A stretch of 64,000 nucleotides of DNA from Trebouxia sp. TZW2008 (taxonomy: Eukaryota > Chlorophyta > Trebouxiophyceae > Trebouxiales > Trebouxiaceae), in contig BDIU01000261.1 of assembly GCA_002118135.1 (NCBI GenBank), positions 62,001 through 126,000 on the forward strand. The letters run 5' to 3'. Under the pieces are notes generated by a model that saw only the letters and a list, made by a program, of their open reading frames with translations, was not told where the DNA came from and did not search any database. Below, one piece after another: positions 24,301-36,367 of this stretch. Made by a program: the position numbers and the translations under genes. The first letter of the stretch is position 1. Each line of letters begins with the position of its first letter.

Positions 24301-27300
24301 GATAGCATTGACCTGGAGCAGCAGCTGCAGCTGTGCTGGTGCCTGTCTGAATCCTGCTTGCTCTGTTGCACAACCATAGTCAGTAGCTGTCATGCAATAC
24401 TATATGTCTGATTTCCCCGGATTCAGCGCTTTGGGCATGCAGACTCAAGTTGCTGAACCCATTCCTGGAGCACCTGGTGAGTGAGGGCAGCCACGACCCC
24501 CATGTACACAATGCTCTTGGAAAGATCATCATAGACAGCAACAACAACCCAGAGCACTTCCTGACCACCAACCCATACTATGACTCCCTGGTGGTGGGCA
24601 AGTACTCTGAGAAGCGGGACCCCAACCTGGCCTGTGTTGCATACAAGAGGGGCAACTGTGATGATGCCCTGGTGGACTGCACCAACCGTCACAGGTAACA
24701 GCACTCTGGTCTGTCAACCAAAAGAGCCACAATTGGTTGCACAACCCAACCAACATACATCACGCCCCCTGTTTTTGGCACCGTCAGGCATGTGTTGCGC
24801 CAAGCTCATGGCAGCGAAACATTCAAGCTGAGATGCAACACAAGCTTGTACCAGGGTTGCCTTGCTTATGCCAGATGTGGCGTGCTGCAGAGCATGCATG
24901 GGCTCGACATGTCCTTGCCCGCTTTTGCCAAGTGTGATACAAACTGCACTTATGCTGAGCTCATTCTTGTGTTGCAGCCTGTTCAAGGTCCAGGCCAGGT
25001 ACATTGTGGAGCGCATGGACAGTGACCTGTGGAACAAGGTGCTGGAGGAGGACAACCAGTACCGTCGCCAGCTCATTGACCAGGTGGGCTCTTCACCCGC
25101 CTGCACAGCAATCAAACGCAATGTCACGTATGCCTGAAAATACTGCGCATTGGCTATGACTCATGATTCATCACCTGCGCCTACACATGCGGCATCACAA
25201 AGGTCTTCAAGCTTCACCATGCTGCATATGTCATTGCCACTGATGCTTCATGGCGGCACTGGAGGCGTCTACATGGCAGTCATCTGTAGCAACCATGATA
25301 TGCAAAGCTCATTTTGTGCAAGCAACAAAAGCAGGTGTGAAAGATTGCTGCTTGAATGCAGGTGAACTCGACAGCACTGCCAGAGTCTCGCAACCCTGAG
25401 CAGGTGTCAGTGGCTGTCAAGGCCTTCATGCTGGCAGGCCTGCAAGGAGAGCTCATAGAGCTGCTGGAGAAGATTGTCCTGCAGAACAGCAGCTTCAGCA
25501 ACAACCACAACCTTCAGAATCTTCTGATCATCACAGCCATCAAGGTAGATCCTAAGAGCTTGTTGGGATGCTGTGCATCTTGCTTGCACATGTACATACA
25601 TCTACTGCTGGTTGCAGCACTTCTTGTCTAATCTCTGAAATGAGCCTTCTTGCTGTGCAGAGGCATGTCAACAAAGTTCAAACTGGAGCAAACTGTGATC
25701 ATCCAAGCATCTTTGCTGCATAAATGCCTCCCCCTGCTCAAATATGCTGTTTGCATGGAGCTAGCTCAATGCTCTTCTGTGTGATTGTACAGGCTGACAA
25801 GAGCAGGGTCAAGGACTACATCAACCGTCTTGACAACTTTGATGGTCCTGCTGTTGGCGAGATCGCTGTGGGCTATGAGATGTTTGAGGAGGCCTTTGAC
25901 ATCTACAAGAAGTTCGGCCTCAAGAGTCAGGCCATTAAAGTGCTGCTGGAACACCAGGGAGACCTCAACAGGGCCTTTGAGTATGCTGGCAAGGCAAGCA
26001 TGCTGCTTCTTCCTTGCTGTTCCCGTGTCATGCTGCTTGCTACCTGGTGCCTTACGCCATTGCTGTTGACTTCTTCTTCCCCCTTCTTGTGACCTTGCCA
26101 TGGTGTCTGCTGCCTGTCGCCTTGTGTGGTTGCTTTTGACCTGCTGCTTCCTCCTTGCTGTGCCTTTGCCATGCTGCTTGTCTCCTGTGGACTTCTAGCC
26201 AGACGGCCATGAAGCATTGCTGCTTGACTGGTTCTGCATCAGCTGTGTCTGGCGCACGCTTATAGCTACGACCCTCTGTCCTTAATTGCTACCTGTGGCC
26301 TTCTAGCCAGACAGCCATCAAGCATTGCTGCTTGGCTGGTTTTGTAACAGCAGTGTATATTATGCATGCTTACAGCTATGAAATCTAAGCTTGTTTACTG
26401 CCTGTGGCTTGGCGCCATTCCTTTTGGCATGCTTGAAGACAGATATCCAAGCTGTCCAGCTATGGTCTACATGCACTCAAGGCATTCCGCTGTCTTTTTC
26501 TGTGCATGGCCAACATAGCTGGACAGCTTGCATACCTATCTCCAAGCATCTCATCCAGGTTTTTTGCAATTTTTCTTTCATGTTGCTGCTTGGTTTGCTC
26601 ATTGTGCTGTGCTGAGTATGCTGTGCTGCTGTAGGTTGATGAGCCTGCTGTGTGGTCTGAGCTGGGACACGCTCAGCTTGACAATGGACTGGTGGCAGAA
26701 GCCATCGCCTCTTACCTGCGCAGCAATGACACCACCCGCTCTTCTGATGTCATTGAGCGCTCGAAAGAGGTCAGCTGCTGCTCATCTCCCATACCCTTTG
26801 AACTCTTGCTGCATAGCATGCAACTGCAACCTCGTTTCCCCTGCATTTGGTGCAATGCTGACAGACTTTGCAGCATTGTGCTTTCACTTTCAAAGCTTCA
26901 TCAGTGCTGTCAGCCTAATCTGTGGTGCTGCCAAGCTCACTATGGCAAGCTGACGTGGTCTCTCAAGCACGTCAGCCTTGCTGTTGCACTTCCAGGCTGG
27001 CAGCTATGAGGACCTGGTGAAGTACCTGCTCATGGTGCGCAAAAAGGCCAAGGACAGCAAGATAGACACTGAGCTGGTGTACGCCTATGCCAAGACCAAG
27101 CAGCTAGGCCCTCTGGAGGAGTTCATCTCCAGCCCCAACCAGGCCAACTTGCAGGTAAGGTTGTGTATGATAGTATGATTCACATGTCTTCAGGCACAGC
27201 ACGCACAAGTCTTGTGCGCAATCCTGCATAGGTCAGCTTTTGCTTGAGCTTCCAGGCGTTGCAGATGTAATTCATTTTGCGAGGAGCCACGTATACAGCT

Positions 27301-30300
27301 GAGCAGTATCAATACACAGTTGACATGACCTTGAGGTCTGTATCCTTGCCACACTCGGCACTCTCAGCACTCTCAGCTGGTGGTAGCACGCGACCCATCT
27401 GTCACTAAGCACTAACAAGTCAACGCCTGCCGTGCAGAGTGTAGGAGACAGGATCTTTGATGAGGGACTGTACGAGGCAGCCCGCATCCTGTTTGCCCAC
27501 ATCCCCAACTACGGCCGCCTGGCCAGCTGTCTGGTACGGCTGCACCAGTTCCAGCCTGCTGTGGAGGCTGCTCGCAAGGCGAACAGCCCACGCACCTGGA
27601 AGGAGGTCTGCTATGCCTGTGTGGATGAGAATGAGTTCAGGCTGGCACAGCTCTGTGGTCTCAACATCATCATCAATGCTGATGATTTAGAGGAGGTGAG
27701 CTTTTCACAACACCCTGTTTGGCATCACATGCAGGATTGAAGCTTGAAGAATGGTGGGTCTTGAATGCTTTGCAGCATGGCAATCATAATCAGTTTTGTT
27801 ATTCACTTGATGGCCAAATCTTCCCTGAAAGTATACATGCCTGGATCTGGTCTTGTCAATGCAGCTTGGGATACATAGCCATGCTGTCAGTATATGCCAA
27901 TTGTCTTCAATTGAGTTTGTCAACAGCAGCGTCTGATGTTTGAAAGCTTGTTGCATAGCTGCTGAGGGTGTTGATTGCTGCCACAGGTGAGCCAGTTCTA
28001 CCAGCAGCGCGGCTTCTTTGATGAGCTGATTGCTCTGATGGAAAGCGGCATTGGCTTGGAGAGAGCCCACATGGGTATCTTCACAGAGCTGGGCATCCTG
28101 TATGCCAAGTAAGCCTTCATATCACTGCAGTCTGTGTCGGTAAACCACCTTGACTTTGCAATCTTAGTGGCAGAGACGCCTTATCATTGTGGTACATGCG
28201 TGCTAGTGCTTTGCTGCACAACACAATTGACTGCAGACACTTGAGGGCAAAGCTGTCTGCATTTGGGGCAAGCCCTCTGTCTGCATGCATGCAGGATATT
28301 TACTGTCTCGCATGCATGTTGTACCCTTTTCTGTGTGCCAATGGCGCTTTCTGATTCTGTTTTGCAATTACCTCAGGTACAAGGACGAGAAGCTGATGGA
28401 GCACCTGAAGCTGTTCAGCACACGCATCAACATCCCCCGCCTCATCCGTGTGTGCGAGGAGTTCCACCACTGGAAGGAGCTGGTCTTCCTGTATGTGCAG
28501 TACGATGAGTATGACAATGCCGCCATGGTCATGATGAACCACAGCCCTGTAGCCTGGGAACACGTGCTGTTCAAGGATGTGGCTGTCAAGGTCAGCAGCG
28601 TGGAGGTGTACTACAAGGCCATCAGCTTTTACCTGGAGGAGCACCCAGACCTGCTCAATGATCTGCTCAAGGTCAGTAGACTGCTACTGATGCCTTCCTG
28701 TGTACAGGTGGCTCCATCGTGTCTGACATGGCGGCGCAACTGCAGCCCCGTCAGGCCTGAGTCATGCTCGCTTGCTGATGTTTAAGCCTGTGCTTGTCAC
28801 ATGATTTTTGGCTGTTACAGAGCAACTTGATGAACTGATGGCAATTGGCAGGTGCAGCATGTTACAGTTTTGGTCATGCTGACTTTCCTGTCTTGTTTGC
28901 AGGTCTTGGAGGCTCGCATTGACCACTCACGCGTGGTGTCAATACTGCGCAAGGCTGACCACCTGCCCCTGGTGAAGGACTACCTGATAGCGGTCCAGAA
29001 GGGCAACCTTGCAGCTGTCAATGACGCTGTCAATGAGTTGCTGATTGAGGAGGAGGACTTCAAGGTAACAGCACTTGCTTGTTTTACAACAAGGGATTGT
29101 ACAAATGAGTCTCCACATGCAGTGAAACTTGAGACTCTGTTTCATTATTGATACTCTGAAATGCTTGCATGGCAGGTCTGACATATTGCTGCAGAAATAT
29201 TGTGCATCCCACAAGCTGCTCTGCATCTCGGCGGTTCATGCTCTCAAGTTCTTGCGGATCACGTTTGAGTACTCAGAATGGTGACTTGGCTGTTTGAATG
29301 CATCAACGCTGCTGAAACAGCATCATCATTTCATGTTGACGGGTGAATTGATCCTGAGCGTCGTCAATTGCATGTGTGCAGGGTCTACGGGATAGCATCA
29401 CTACATATGACAACTTTGACCAGCTCAGCCTAGCGTCACAGCTGGAGAAGCATGAGCTCATGGAGTTCAGGCGCATCAGTGCCTTCATCTACAAGAAGGC
29501 ACTGCGATGGCGTAAGGCTGTTGCTTTGGCCAAGCAAGACAAGCTGTACAAGGTACGACCAGTCAGACCATGATGCTGCCCCTCAGAAGCTCTGTCACGA
29601 AATCACTTGTGAAAATTCACACTATGATCCTCCATTGTCAGTTAAGGGCAGTGCTGTTGTTTGAGCACTGCAGATGGCCCAGGGCTTTACACTGATAAAG
29701 TCAAACACATCACTGAACAGTCTGGTCAGCTTGTGTACGCTTGGCTGGATCTGCATCACGTATTTTGCCTGCAATGGTAAGGATCAAGAAAATTGCACGC
29801 TGGGGTTGCTACTCATTGTGCTGCTTGTTGGTTTGACAAGACCCTCTCTCAAGCTCAAGCATCTGTCTTGATCAGTTCGACCCATGCTGCTTCATTGTTG
29901 GTCGCACCAAGACACAGCATGCTGACATTGAACCAAAATCATTCTAAAAAGTATTGCTCAGGATCCTATAGCAGAAGTTGTCAAACTTTGCTGTGATGAC
30001 CATGTCTGCACTAGTATTGTGAGCAGTACTATTGAGGATAATATTTTAGCTGTTCAGCAATGTCAATGTGTTGTGTCTTGGCCCGCCCCACAAAAATGCG
30101 GCACAGGTCCCTTCGCTCAAGACGGCTGACCAGGCTTGAAGAAATTTTGTAGGGACCACCACATTTTGACAAACACATCTGCATGATGTGCACATCACGT
30201 CAACAAGTTGAATTTTGAGCTCAAGTCACTATGTCTACATCATGTGACCAGTGTGCAGTGGGCATTAGTGTATTGTTGCATTGTGCCCTGACTGTCTCTC

Positions 30301-31299
30301 AATGCATATATGGTGTGCAGGATGCTATGGAGACTGCAGCACAGAGTGCAGACCCAGAGATTGCAGAGGAGCTGCTCCATTTCTTTGTGGAGAACAATGA
30401 GCGGGAGTGCTTTGCTGCTTCATTGTACACATGTTATGACCTCATCAAGCCAGATGTGGCCTTGGAGGTAAGCAGAACAGGCTTCTTGCTGGACCCTTTG
30501 TACTGCTGCATTGAGTCCTGGCGTTTGTAGACCCACAAAATTGCATCAACTTGTGTGCTACATGCCACTACGCAGCCTTGCAATAGTGCAGTGCTGAGCT
30601 TGCACTGTCTCTGTTTGACTACAACCTTTGCATTGGCAGCGTCTGACGCATCTCAACTGCATTGCAAGTACAGCTTGCATGTATGTAATGCTGCCATGGC
30701 ATAGACAGTGTTACATGACTGCAAGACTTCTTGGTGCAGGTCGCCTGGCAGAATGGGCTCACTGACTTGGCCATGCCTTTCATGATTCAATTCATGAAGG
30801 ACTACGTGGGCAAGGTGGACACCCTCATGGCTGACCGCAAGGAGAACATGGAGGCCCGCAAGGTGTGTACCCCACCTGTTCTGTCTCTCTCAGCAGTGAT
30901 TGTGACTACCAAATGCACATTACCAGTTGCATATGACCAGATGCGTGTATGGCATCATTCATGTGACTATCTGTGTGTGCTGGCAGCAGATGGAGCAACT
31001 TGTGCTCTTGTGCTGTGCTATGGCTGCCCTGTGCTTCTCTGTGATCAACTGCAAGGCATTGCTGACATCCTAACAAATGCTATTCTGTATAGGACGCAGA
31101 CAGTAAACAGAAGGAACAGCAAGCGCAGAGCAATGCATACTTGAATCTGATGCCTCTTGCCTTGCCTGCGCCTCCTGTGGCTGGTGATCAAGGCTTTGGT
31201 GGTGGATCAGCGTATGGTGGTGGCCAAACATTTGGTGGCAGCGGTGCATTTGGTGGCGGATCATATGGCGGCCAGCAAGGCTATGGCCAGGGATTCTAG
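18352..31299 (+). CDS. CHC: Clathrin heavy chain
   Basis: Triskelion leg of the clathrin coat, acting in endocytosis and trans-Golgi traffic. The ATG at 18352 starts [14 protein letters not shown]. The beta-propeller follows ([46 protein letters not shown]). Then come the alpha-zigzag repeats of the leg, including [56 protein letters not shown]-type linkers and [20 protein letters not shown], and finally [17 protein letters not shown] before a Gly-rich tail ending GYGQGF at 31299. I count about 28 exons, summing to roughly 1,720 codons against about 1,700 for the family. The first exon is 42 bases (18352-18393). Two introns have GC donors (23546-23903 and 25994-26634). Introns carry hairpins and tandem duplications listed separately. 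Identity is certain; a few exon edges are approximate. Confidence 0.97.
22813..22872. repeat. Short tandem duplication in a clathrin intron
   Basis: A roughly 31-base unit containing GTACATACTACCAAAAGGC and ATTGTGT occurs twice in succession. It lies in the intron between the exons ending near 22568 and starting near 22950. The two units are nearly identical, pointing to a recent event. No coding effect. Confidence 0.75.
26186..26401. repeat. Tandem duplication of ~108 bp in a clathrin intron
   Basis: Two consecutive units, each beginning CCTGTGGNCTTCTAGCCAGAC and continuing through a GGCCAT-AAGCATTGCTGCTTG block, diverge toward their 3' ends. They lie in the 640-base GC-AG intron 25994-26634, downstream of a pyrimidine-rich tract of CTGCTT/CTTGCTGT words at about 26005-26185. 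Confidence 0.7.
26448..26530. repeat. Intronic hairpin, 17-bp perfect arms
   Basis: CAAGCTGTCCAGCTATG at 26448-26464 is exactly reverse-complemented at 26514-26530. Inside it a second 7-bp pairing (CATGCAC with GTGCATG) extends the stem after a small internal loop. The transcript would form a long stem-loop inside a clathrin intron. It could be a decayed inverted-repeat element or a small-RNA precursor; I cannot tell which. Confidence 0.65.
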
Positions 31300-31921
31300 G
31301 CTGTAGAATGCAAACTGAGTCTAGGTGTTACCAGTCTGAGTTGCTGCTCGTCTCGTCGTTGACATCGGTCAATAATGTTTCCTGTGACGCTGCTGCTGCC
31401 TATTCTGTAGAGGATCACGTGGTGTTGTGACTGTTCTGTTGACATGCACGGTCAGGAATGTTTGGGCTCAAGCTTGACGTTTCGTATGCTGGTCAATTTA
31501 ATGAATGACGGGGGGCACATGTGCTGAGAAACTTGTACCTTGCACATCAGCGTGACCTCACAAAAGTTTTGTGTCAAAAGCAGACCTGATGCCACTGGGG
31601 CTTCTCAAGGGCCTCTGAGTCCTTCGCAGGCAGCTCTTGAGCAGGCTTTCAGCCTCAGCTCGCGCCTACCATTGCAGCTGGCATTCGATCGCATGCTGAT
31701 GACCATCTTTGCTACCAGATTAAATTCGCTGTGATTCAGAGGTCCAAGAAAAGCGTTGATCACTAAGGAGGCATAGACTAGGTCAGGTAGAGCGAATACT
31801 AAATGAGCCAGCTGTGCATAGCCCGATTGCAACGGCGCCAAACCGCTACCACCAGCTGGCTCCCATTTAAGCGGTAACGTGAACGTGGCATGACACATGG
31901 CGCCACATTTTAAGCCAGTCC

Positions 31922-31928
31922 TATATAT
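31922..31928 (+). promoter_or_regulatory. Candidate TATA box of first poly-Ala gene
   Basis: TATATAT in the context CCTATATATCAGC, about 230 bases before the ATG and about 120 before the donor of the 5'UTR intron. This would place transcription start near 31955. The position and context are reasonable for a core promoter, but there is no direct evidence. Confidence 0.45.
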
Positions 31929-32047
31929 CAGCAGACCAAGTCTCAAGGCACAAAGCACTCAGCTGCGATCGTTTCCGGCTTGTGGATCGCTCATCTCTAG
32001 TGCACCGCCGTTCCCCCCTGTCTCTTGGCAGAGTCCGGTGCATCTAG

Positions 32048-32134
32048 GTAAGCACTCAGCGCCGAGTCGGTGCCTGCCTGTAGCAAGCTGGCGTAGCTTC
32101 CCTCCAGTCGCTGACGCGTGCAGTATCACCCGCA
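32048..32134 (+). other. Predicted 5'UTR intron of first poly-Ala gene
   Basis: CATCTAG|GTAAGC opens and CCCGCAG|GCAAC closes an 87-base intron that ends 20 bases before the ATG. The second poly-Ala gene has an intron of almost the same length at the same relative place, so the architecture is probably ancestral to the pair. Confidence 0.6.
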
Positions 32135-32154
32135 GGCAACAGCCCTCCGACGCC

Positions 32155-33212
32155 ATGAAGACGGCTACTTTGGCATGCTTCCTAGTGGTGGCTTTGGCTT
32201 TAGCTCATACCTACAACGCCAGGGACATCAAAGAAGGTAGGTCCACGCAAAGCCGACTTGGTGGTCGCTGCCTCGTGTCTGCATCCAGTCTGCGGCATGT
32301 GCGTTGCGTGGCACCATCGTCTAGCCGTGCAGCAACCAATCGGTGCACTTTGCTTGAATCTCAAGAGGCGCTTGCCAGCTCAATGATATGTTGTCTGCAG
32401 ACCTGGAAAATGGAGTGAACCACAAACGATCTCTTCTGGCTGCGTCTGCTGCAGCTGCTTCAGCTGCTGACAATGCCAACAGTGCAGCTGCTGCCGCTTC
32501 AGCAGCAGCCAATGATGCATCATCAGCTGCTTCTTCCTCCTCTGGATCTTCAGGTCTGATGAGCTCCTTGACACTGCATCCAAAGCATGCTGGTTATGAC
32601 TTATCTGTTTGCAACTTGACATCGAATTTTTGGAAATGCAACTGTCTGACTCAGTGCTGCTGCATGTAACGCCCAAGCAGCATGAGCTGAGGTCATCTGC
32701 TGCACTTGACATTGCACTTGCAGCGTTTTTCTACCTTGATCATGCTTATGTAACTTACTTCATGTGCAAATGCTGCTCATCATGCAGCACCCAACAAGAA
32801 GCGATTTGCCCAAGTGTCTCACTGATCATGATAGCGCTGACTGTACCCAGACCAGGTTTTATGTTGTCAACTGCATCATTGACAGTGCTTACTATGCACA
32901 ACTCATTGTTTGGCTCAGGCCTGACATACCTGTGCAGGTGGATATGGTCATGATCACGGCTACTCTGGGGACTCCTCCTCTGCAGCAGCTGCTGCATCAG
33001 CCGCTGCTAACAGGGCTGCTTCTGCTGCTGCCGCTGCTGCGTCAGCTTCAGGCAGCTCTGCTGCAGCAGCTGCTGCTTCCTCAGCCCAAGGCGCAGCCGC
33101 AGCTGCAGCTGCTGCTGCTAGCAATGATGATGCTGCTGCCGCAGCTGCTGCAGCTTCCTCAGCTGCCGGATATGCATCAGCTGCTGCTGCTGCTGCATCT
33201 TCATCAGACTGA
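32155..33212 (+). CDS. Secreted alanine/serine-rich silk-like protein 1
   Basis: Three exons (32155-32236, 32401-32553, 32938-33212) join in frame to about 169 residues. The N-terminus is a signal peptide (MKTATLACFLVVALALA), then a short linker with RDIKE and GVNHKRSLL. The rest is blocks of 4-9 alanines separated by Ser, Gly, Asn and Asp, for example ASGSSAAAAAASSAQG and SNDDAAAAAAAASSAAGY, ending AASSSD. A GGYGHDHGY patch opens exon 3. Both introns are phase 1. Alanine codons are mixed (GCT, GCA, GCC), so the runs are not a simple triplet slippage product. It resembles silk fibroin or spidroin poly-Ala segments, and also alanine-rich antifreeze or wall proteins; the composition does not decide. 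It pairs with the gene at 37820. Confidence 0.78.
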
Positions 33213-33885
33213 AGATGACAGAACCTCAACACTGGCCCCCTTCAGAAGCAACATCCTTGCCCAATCAAGACCTAGATAGTCTATGACTCAGCTTGCAAAC
33301 AACCATATGAGAATGATATGCTATCTTGCTATTTTACTTGTTCATATGCTTTGAATCTGGTATACACTTGCATGATGACCTATCTCAATCCATCAAGACC
33401 AACATTTTGTACATTAATCACATGAAATGATCCTGTAAGAATGAAACCTTGATAGTCATGTCACATTCACCGCTGCTGACAAGCTACATGAGCTGCAATA
33501 ATTGGCCTGCCCGCTGTTCTCGTCATCACTTAGGGCCACGCTTAGAGTCATGCTGACAGACTTGTGCTCTATTGCAAACCTGCTGTAACTGCAGCTTTGC
33601 AACTGCTCTGCTCTGCTCTGAAGAGATCTGCATTGCAGCAAGGCAGCAACAATGGCGCTGCAGACTTATGATGCACTCACAAACTCATGCAAGTGTTACC
33701 ACCCATTGGCCTTGAAGCCACGAGCGCTCATGAAACTGCCTGCCTGCTGTGTGGCTCATACATCTTGGCTCACTGCTGTGTGTAGGCCAAACAGGCATTG
33801 CACTCATGCTCTATCACCAGTCACAATCATGCTGTAATGCATCAGTCATTGACATAGAGGCATAGACTGTACCTGCCTTGGACTG

Positions 33886-34700
33886 CCATGAAAAGCATGC
33901 TGATGCCTAGCACCAGCACACACTGTGGCCTTTGCATCAGCAGGAACCACGCTACAGGGTCATGCTGCTTCCCACTCCAGCTTGCCAGTCATGTCCTTGC
34001 CTGACACTGAGCATAGCTGCTTTGAACTGCAACAGCCTCTGTCTTCTTTCTACGGTCTCTGCTGCAGCCATATCTGCCTCTCAGTTTGCTCATGCTACAG
34101 ATACAGGCCAGCTATTCAGCGTCATTAAGGTGGTGTGTTGACCATATTTGCAGCAACTGCAGCAGTGCTGCAGCTCAGCTGACGGGCTGCACATGCTGAA
34201 GAGTTTCACCCAGAGCATTAGAGCAATGCTGCACATTTTTCTTCTGCATTATCCTGAAAGCACCCTCGCTGCAATTGCTGCAAATATGGTGAACACACCA
34301 CCTTGATGGCACTCAACAGCTCGCCTGTGTCTGTAGCATTAGCAAACTGGCTGCATGAGGTGAACAGCTTCACCCACAACATTAGAGCAGTGCTGCTCAC
34401 GCTTCTACGTGATCCTGAAAGCACCCTTGCTGCAGTTGCTGCCAGTACGGTGAACACACAATCCACCGGCGCTCAACAGCTGTGTTTGTGCTTTCAGCAA
34501 TTTGAGAGGCAAATATGGCTGCAGCAGAGACCATCGAAAGAAGACACAGGCTGTTGTTGTTCAAAGCAGCTATGCTAAGTGTTAGGCAAGGACATGACTG
34601 GCAAACTGAAATGGGAAGCAGCATGACCCTGTAGCGTGCTTCTTGCTGATACACAGGCCACTGTGTTTGCTGGTGCTAGGCATCAGCATGCTTTTCATGG
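33886..34700. mobile_element. Large foldback element with nested repeats
   Basis: The ends are inverted: CCATGAAAAGCATGCTGATG at the left pairs with CATCAGCATGCTTTTCATGG at the right. The complementarity continues inward for roughly 200 bases per arm with few mismatches (left arm 33886-34110, right arm about 34497-34700). The core contains two direct copies of about 155 bases (about 34199-34360 and 34360-34515), and the block around 34110-34180 is inverted relative to them. No transposase frame and no clear target-site duplication were seen. It may be a foldback transposon or a product of local inverted duplication. Confidence 0.7.
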
Positions 34701-34897
34701 GAACAGCCCCTTTCACCACACCTTTGAACTCAGCCCGGACAGCTGTCGCTTTTTCTGTGAGGAATTGCAGTCATCTGTGCTGCATTGGGCGCAATTTTTG
34801 CGGGCAGACATGTGTATTGAATGGATCAGAAAGTGGCCTCTGCCAATCTGACAAGGTGGGGACATCAGGCTGCCAGTGTATGCACAGCTGCTGCTGA
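34688..34897 (+). CDS. Possible small cysteine-rich protein
   Basis: A 69-codon frame starting at the ATG inside the right arm of the foldback element. Its last 45 residues contain ten cysteines (NCSHLCCIGRNFCGQTC, then single Cys and a final CC pair), a spacing reminiscent of knottin-like secreted peptides. There is a moderately hydrophobic start but no strong signal peptide. No splice or expression evidence exists, and the ORF could be chance in Cys-permissive TGC-rich DNA. Confidence 0.2.
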   Translation: MLFMGTAPFTTPLNSARTAVAFSVRNCSHLCCIGRNFCGQTCVLNGSESGLCQSDKVGTSGCQCMHSCC

Positions 34898-35474
34898 CTC
34901 TTTAGGCAAAGGCTGTGGTGCAATTGGGTGCTGAGCCTTTGTTTCTGTTGTACTGAGCTGTTGGTTCTGCATGGCAGCTCAGCAAGAATGCATTGACTGT
35001 TGCGGAGAACCACAGGTTGTGTGCTGTTCAATAAGTGCAAAAGGAGTATGCTGCATCAGTACGGTGTTTTGTGAACCTGCTCTGTGACGTGGCAGACGGT
35101 AGTGTCAGCATGCAGAACTTCAGATCAGAAGCATTGTGGGCCTGTGATATACTTGCTCCAATCAGGTGAGTTGACTCGACAGAGCAGACTGTGTCAAGGA
35201 GTCATTGCAAAGCAGCGGCTGTGCACTGTTACTACAAGCCGCTTGCTGCTCAGAGGCTGCAACCTTCAGGTGCTCCATAGTGAATTGTTTTGTCATGCTG
35301 GCTACCAGACTCCTGTCAAGCAAGCAGGACCCTTCACAGACTTCTCAAACTGTTGACTTGAGTCTTTAGACCCAAAACAAGCTTTTGATGTTTGCAGGAA
35401 CTGACACTGTGCAAAGTCTTTGAGAAAACCTCAATGCTTGTCTATATGTCAGGTTAAGATGCAGCACCATCAGG

Positions 35475-36367
35475 CATTTGTCCCAGCTTGCATGCTGTGG
35501 TTGAAACTTTGAGCTCTTTGCATGCCAGCCAAAGTCTGTGCCACAGCAGCGCCTGCTTCAATTGCATGTTCAAATAAGTGCCTGACAGCAGAGCTGCCAA
35601 TCTGCATCTCCAGTGCACAGGATACCAAGTGAATTTGCAGGATCCAGAAGCAGGCGCAGCCAGTGTTGCTGTGAAGCAGCTGACTGCAGCTGCAGGTGCC
35701 ATGTTATACACCTGAGCTTGACTGCTTTGCAAGCAGCTGAAGCAGCGACTTGCCGAACCGCTTCAGACAGATGAGTGGCTGCAGTCACACTGTTGTCAGC
35801 ATTCTGACAGCAATTCAAATTCACAGACTTTGGCTGATCTGCACGATGCAAACAGTGTGTTGTCAGGTCAGTCTGAAAACGGAGTTAAGGAGAGCCTTTG
35901 TGATGTATATTGCCTAGCTGACACGCCTTCACTGCTCCTTGAGAAGCTGCAAACTACTGGAACAGCAGATATGTGGAAATGGGCTTTGCACAAGCAGGTG
36001 ATACCTGTCATCAAGCCAGCGTGTCATCTGCCACACTAGAGTCTGACTCATTGTTGGCCACAATAATAACAGGAGGATCAGACCTTTGCTGAAAAAGGCT
36101 TGTTGGATGACTGGTTGTATGTTGGGCTCTGTAATCATACAGTCCTTTGTTACAGCTTGCACACTGCAGATGCACCTTGTGCTCTGCCGCAGACAGGCTG
36201 CAGTCCTGCTGGCGCTGACAAGGCATTCTGCAACACGACTGGATGACAGATAGTCCTGTGCATAAGCTGCCCCAACAGCATTGACACATAAAGCATGCTG
36301 TTGGATATTTGCAGCCTTTGCCATACGATCCTGTAAAACAGTCAGCGCGGTCCACCTGCTGTTGCAT
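35475..36367 (-). pseudogene. Possible minus-strand gene fragment, unrecognised
   Basis: Three stretches read like coding sequence on the minus strand: around 36210-36350 (LQDRMAKAANIQQHALCVNA, then AQDYLSSSRVAECLVS), around 35720-35850 (THLSEAVRQVAASAACKAV) and 35475-35640 (ALEMQIGSSAVRHLFEHAIE, then AQTLAGMQRAQSF before a stop). They are amphipathic and alanine-rich. I could not find splice junctions joining all three in one frame, and the interval around 35860-36000 is closed. It could be a decayed gene or an unresolved one. No family recognised. Confidence 0.25.

Larger units (their letters stand above)
31300..32154. other. Intergenic: clathrin 3' end and promoter of first poly-Ala protein
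   Basis: The left part is the clathrin 3'UTR. The right part carries the promoter and a two-exon 5'UTR of the alanine-rich gene. The ORFs near 31540-31960 have no family features and no consistent splice pattern. Confidence 0.5.

Noticed and set aside
32960..33232. Minus-strand poly-Ala frame opposite the third exon of the first silk-like gene
   Set aside because: GCTGCA repeats read as alanine on both strands; only the plus strand has the signal peptide, splice sites and in-frame joins.
35830..36000. Plus-strand exon-like frame (SLCDVYCLADTPSLLLEKLQ)
   Set aside because: It looks coding and is followed by a GT, but no partner exons could be joined and neighbouring coding-like stretches are on the other strand.
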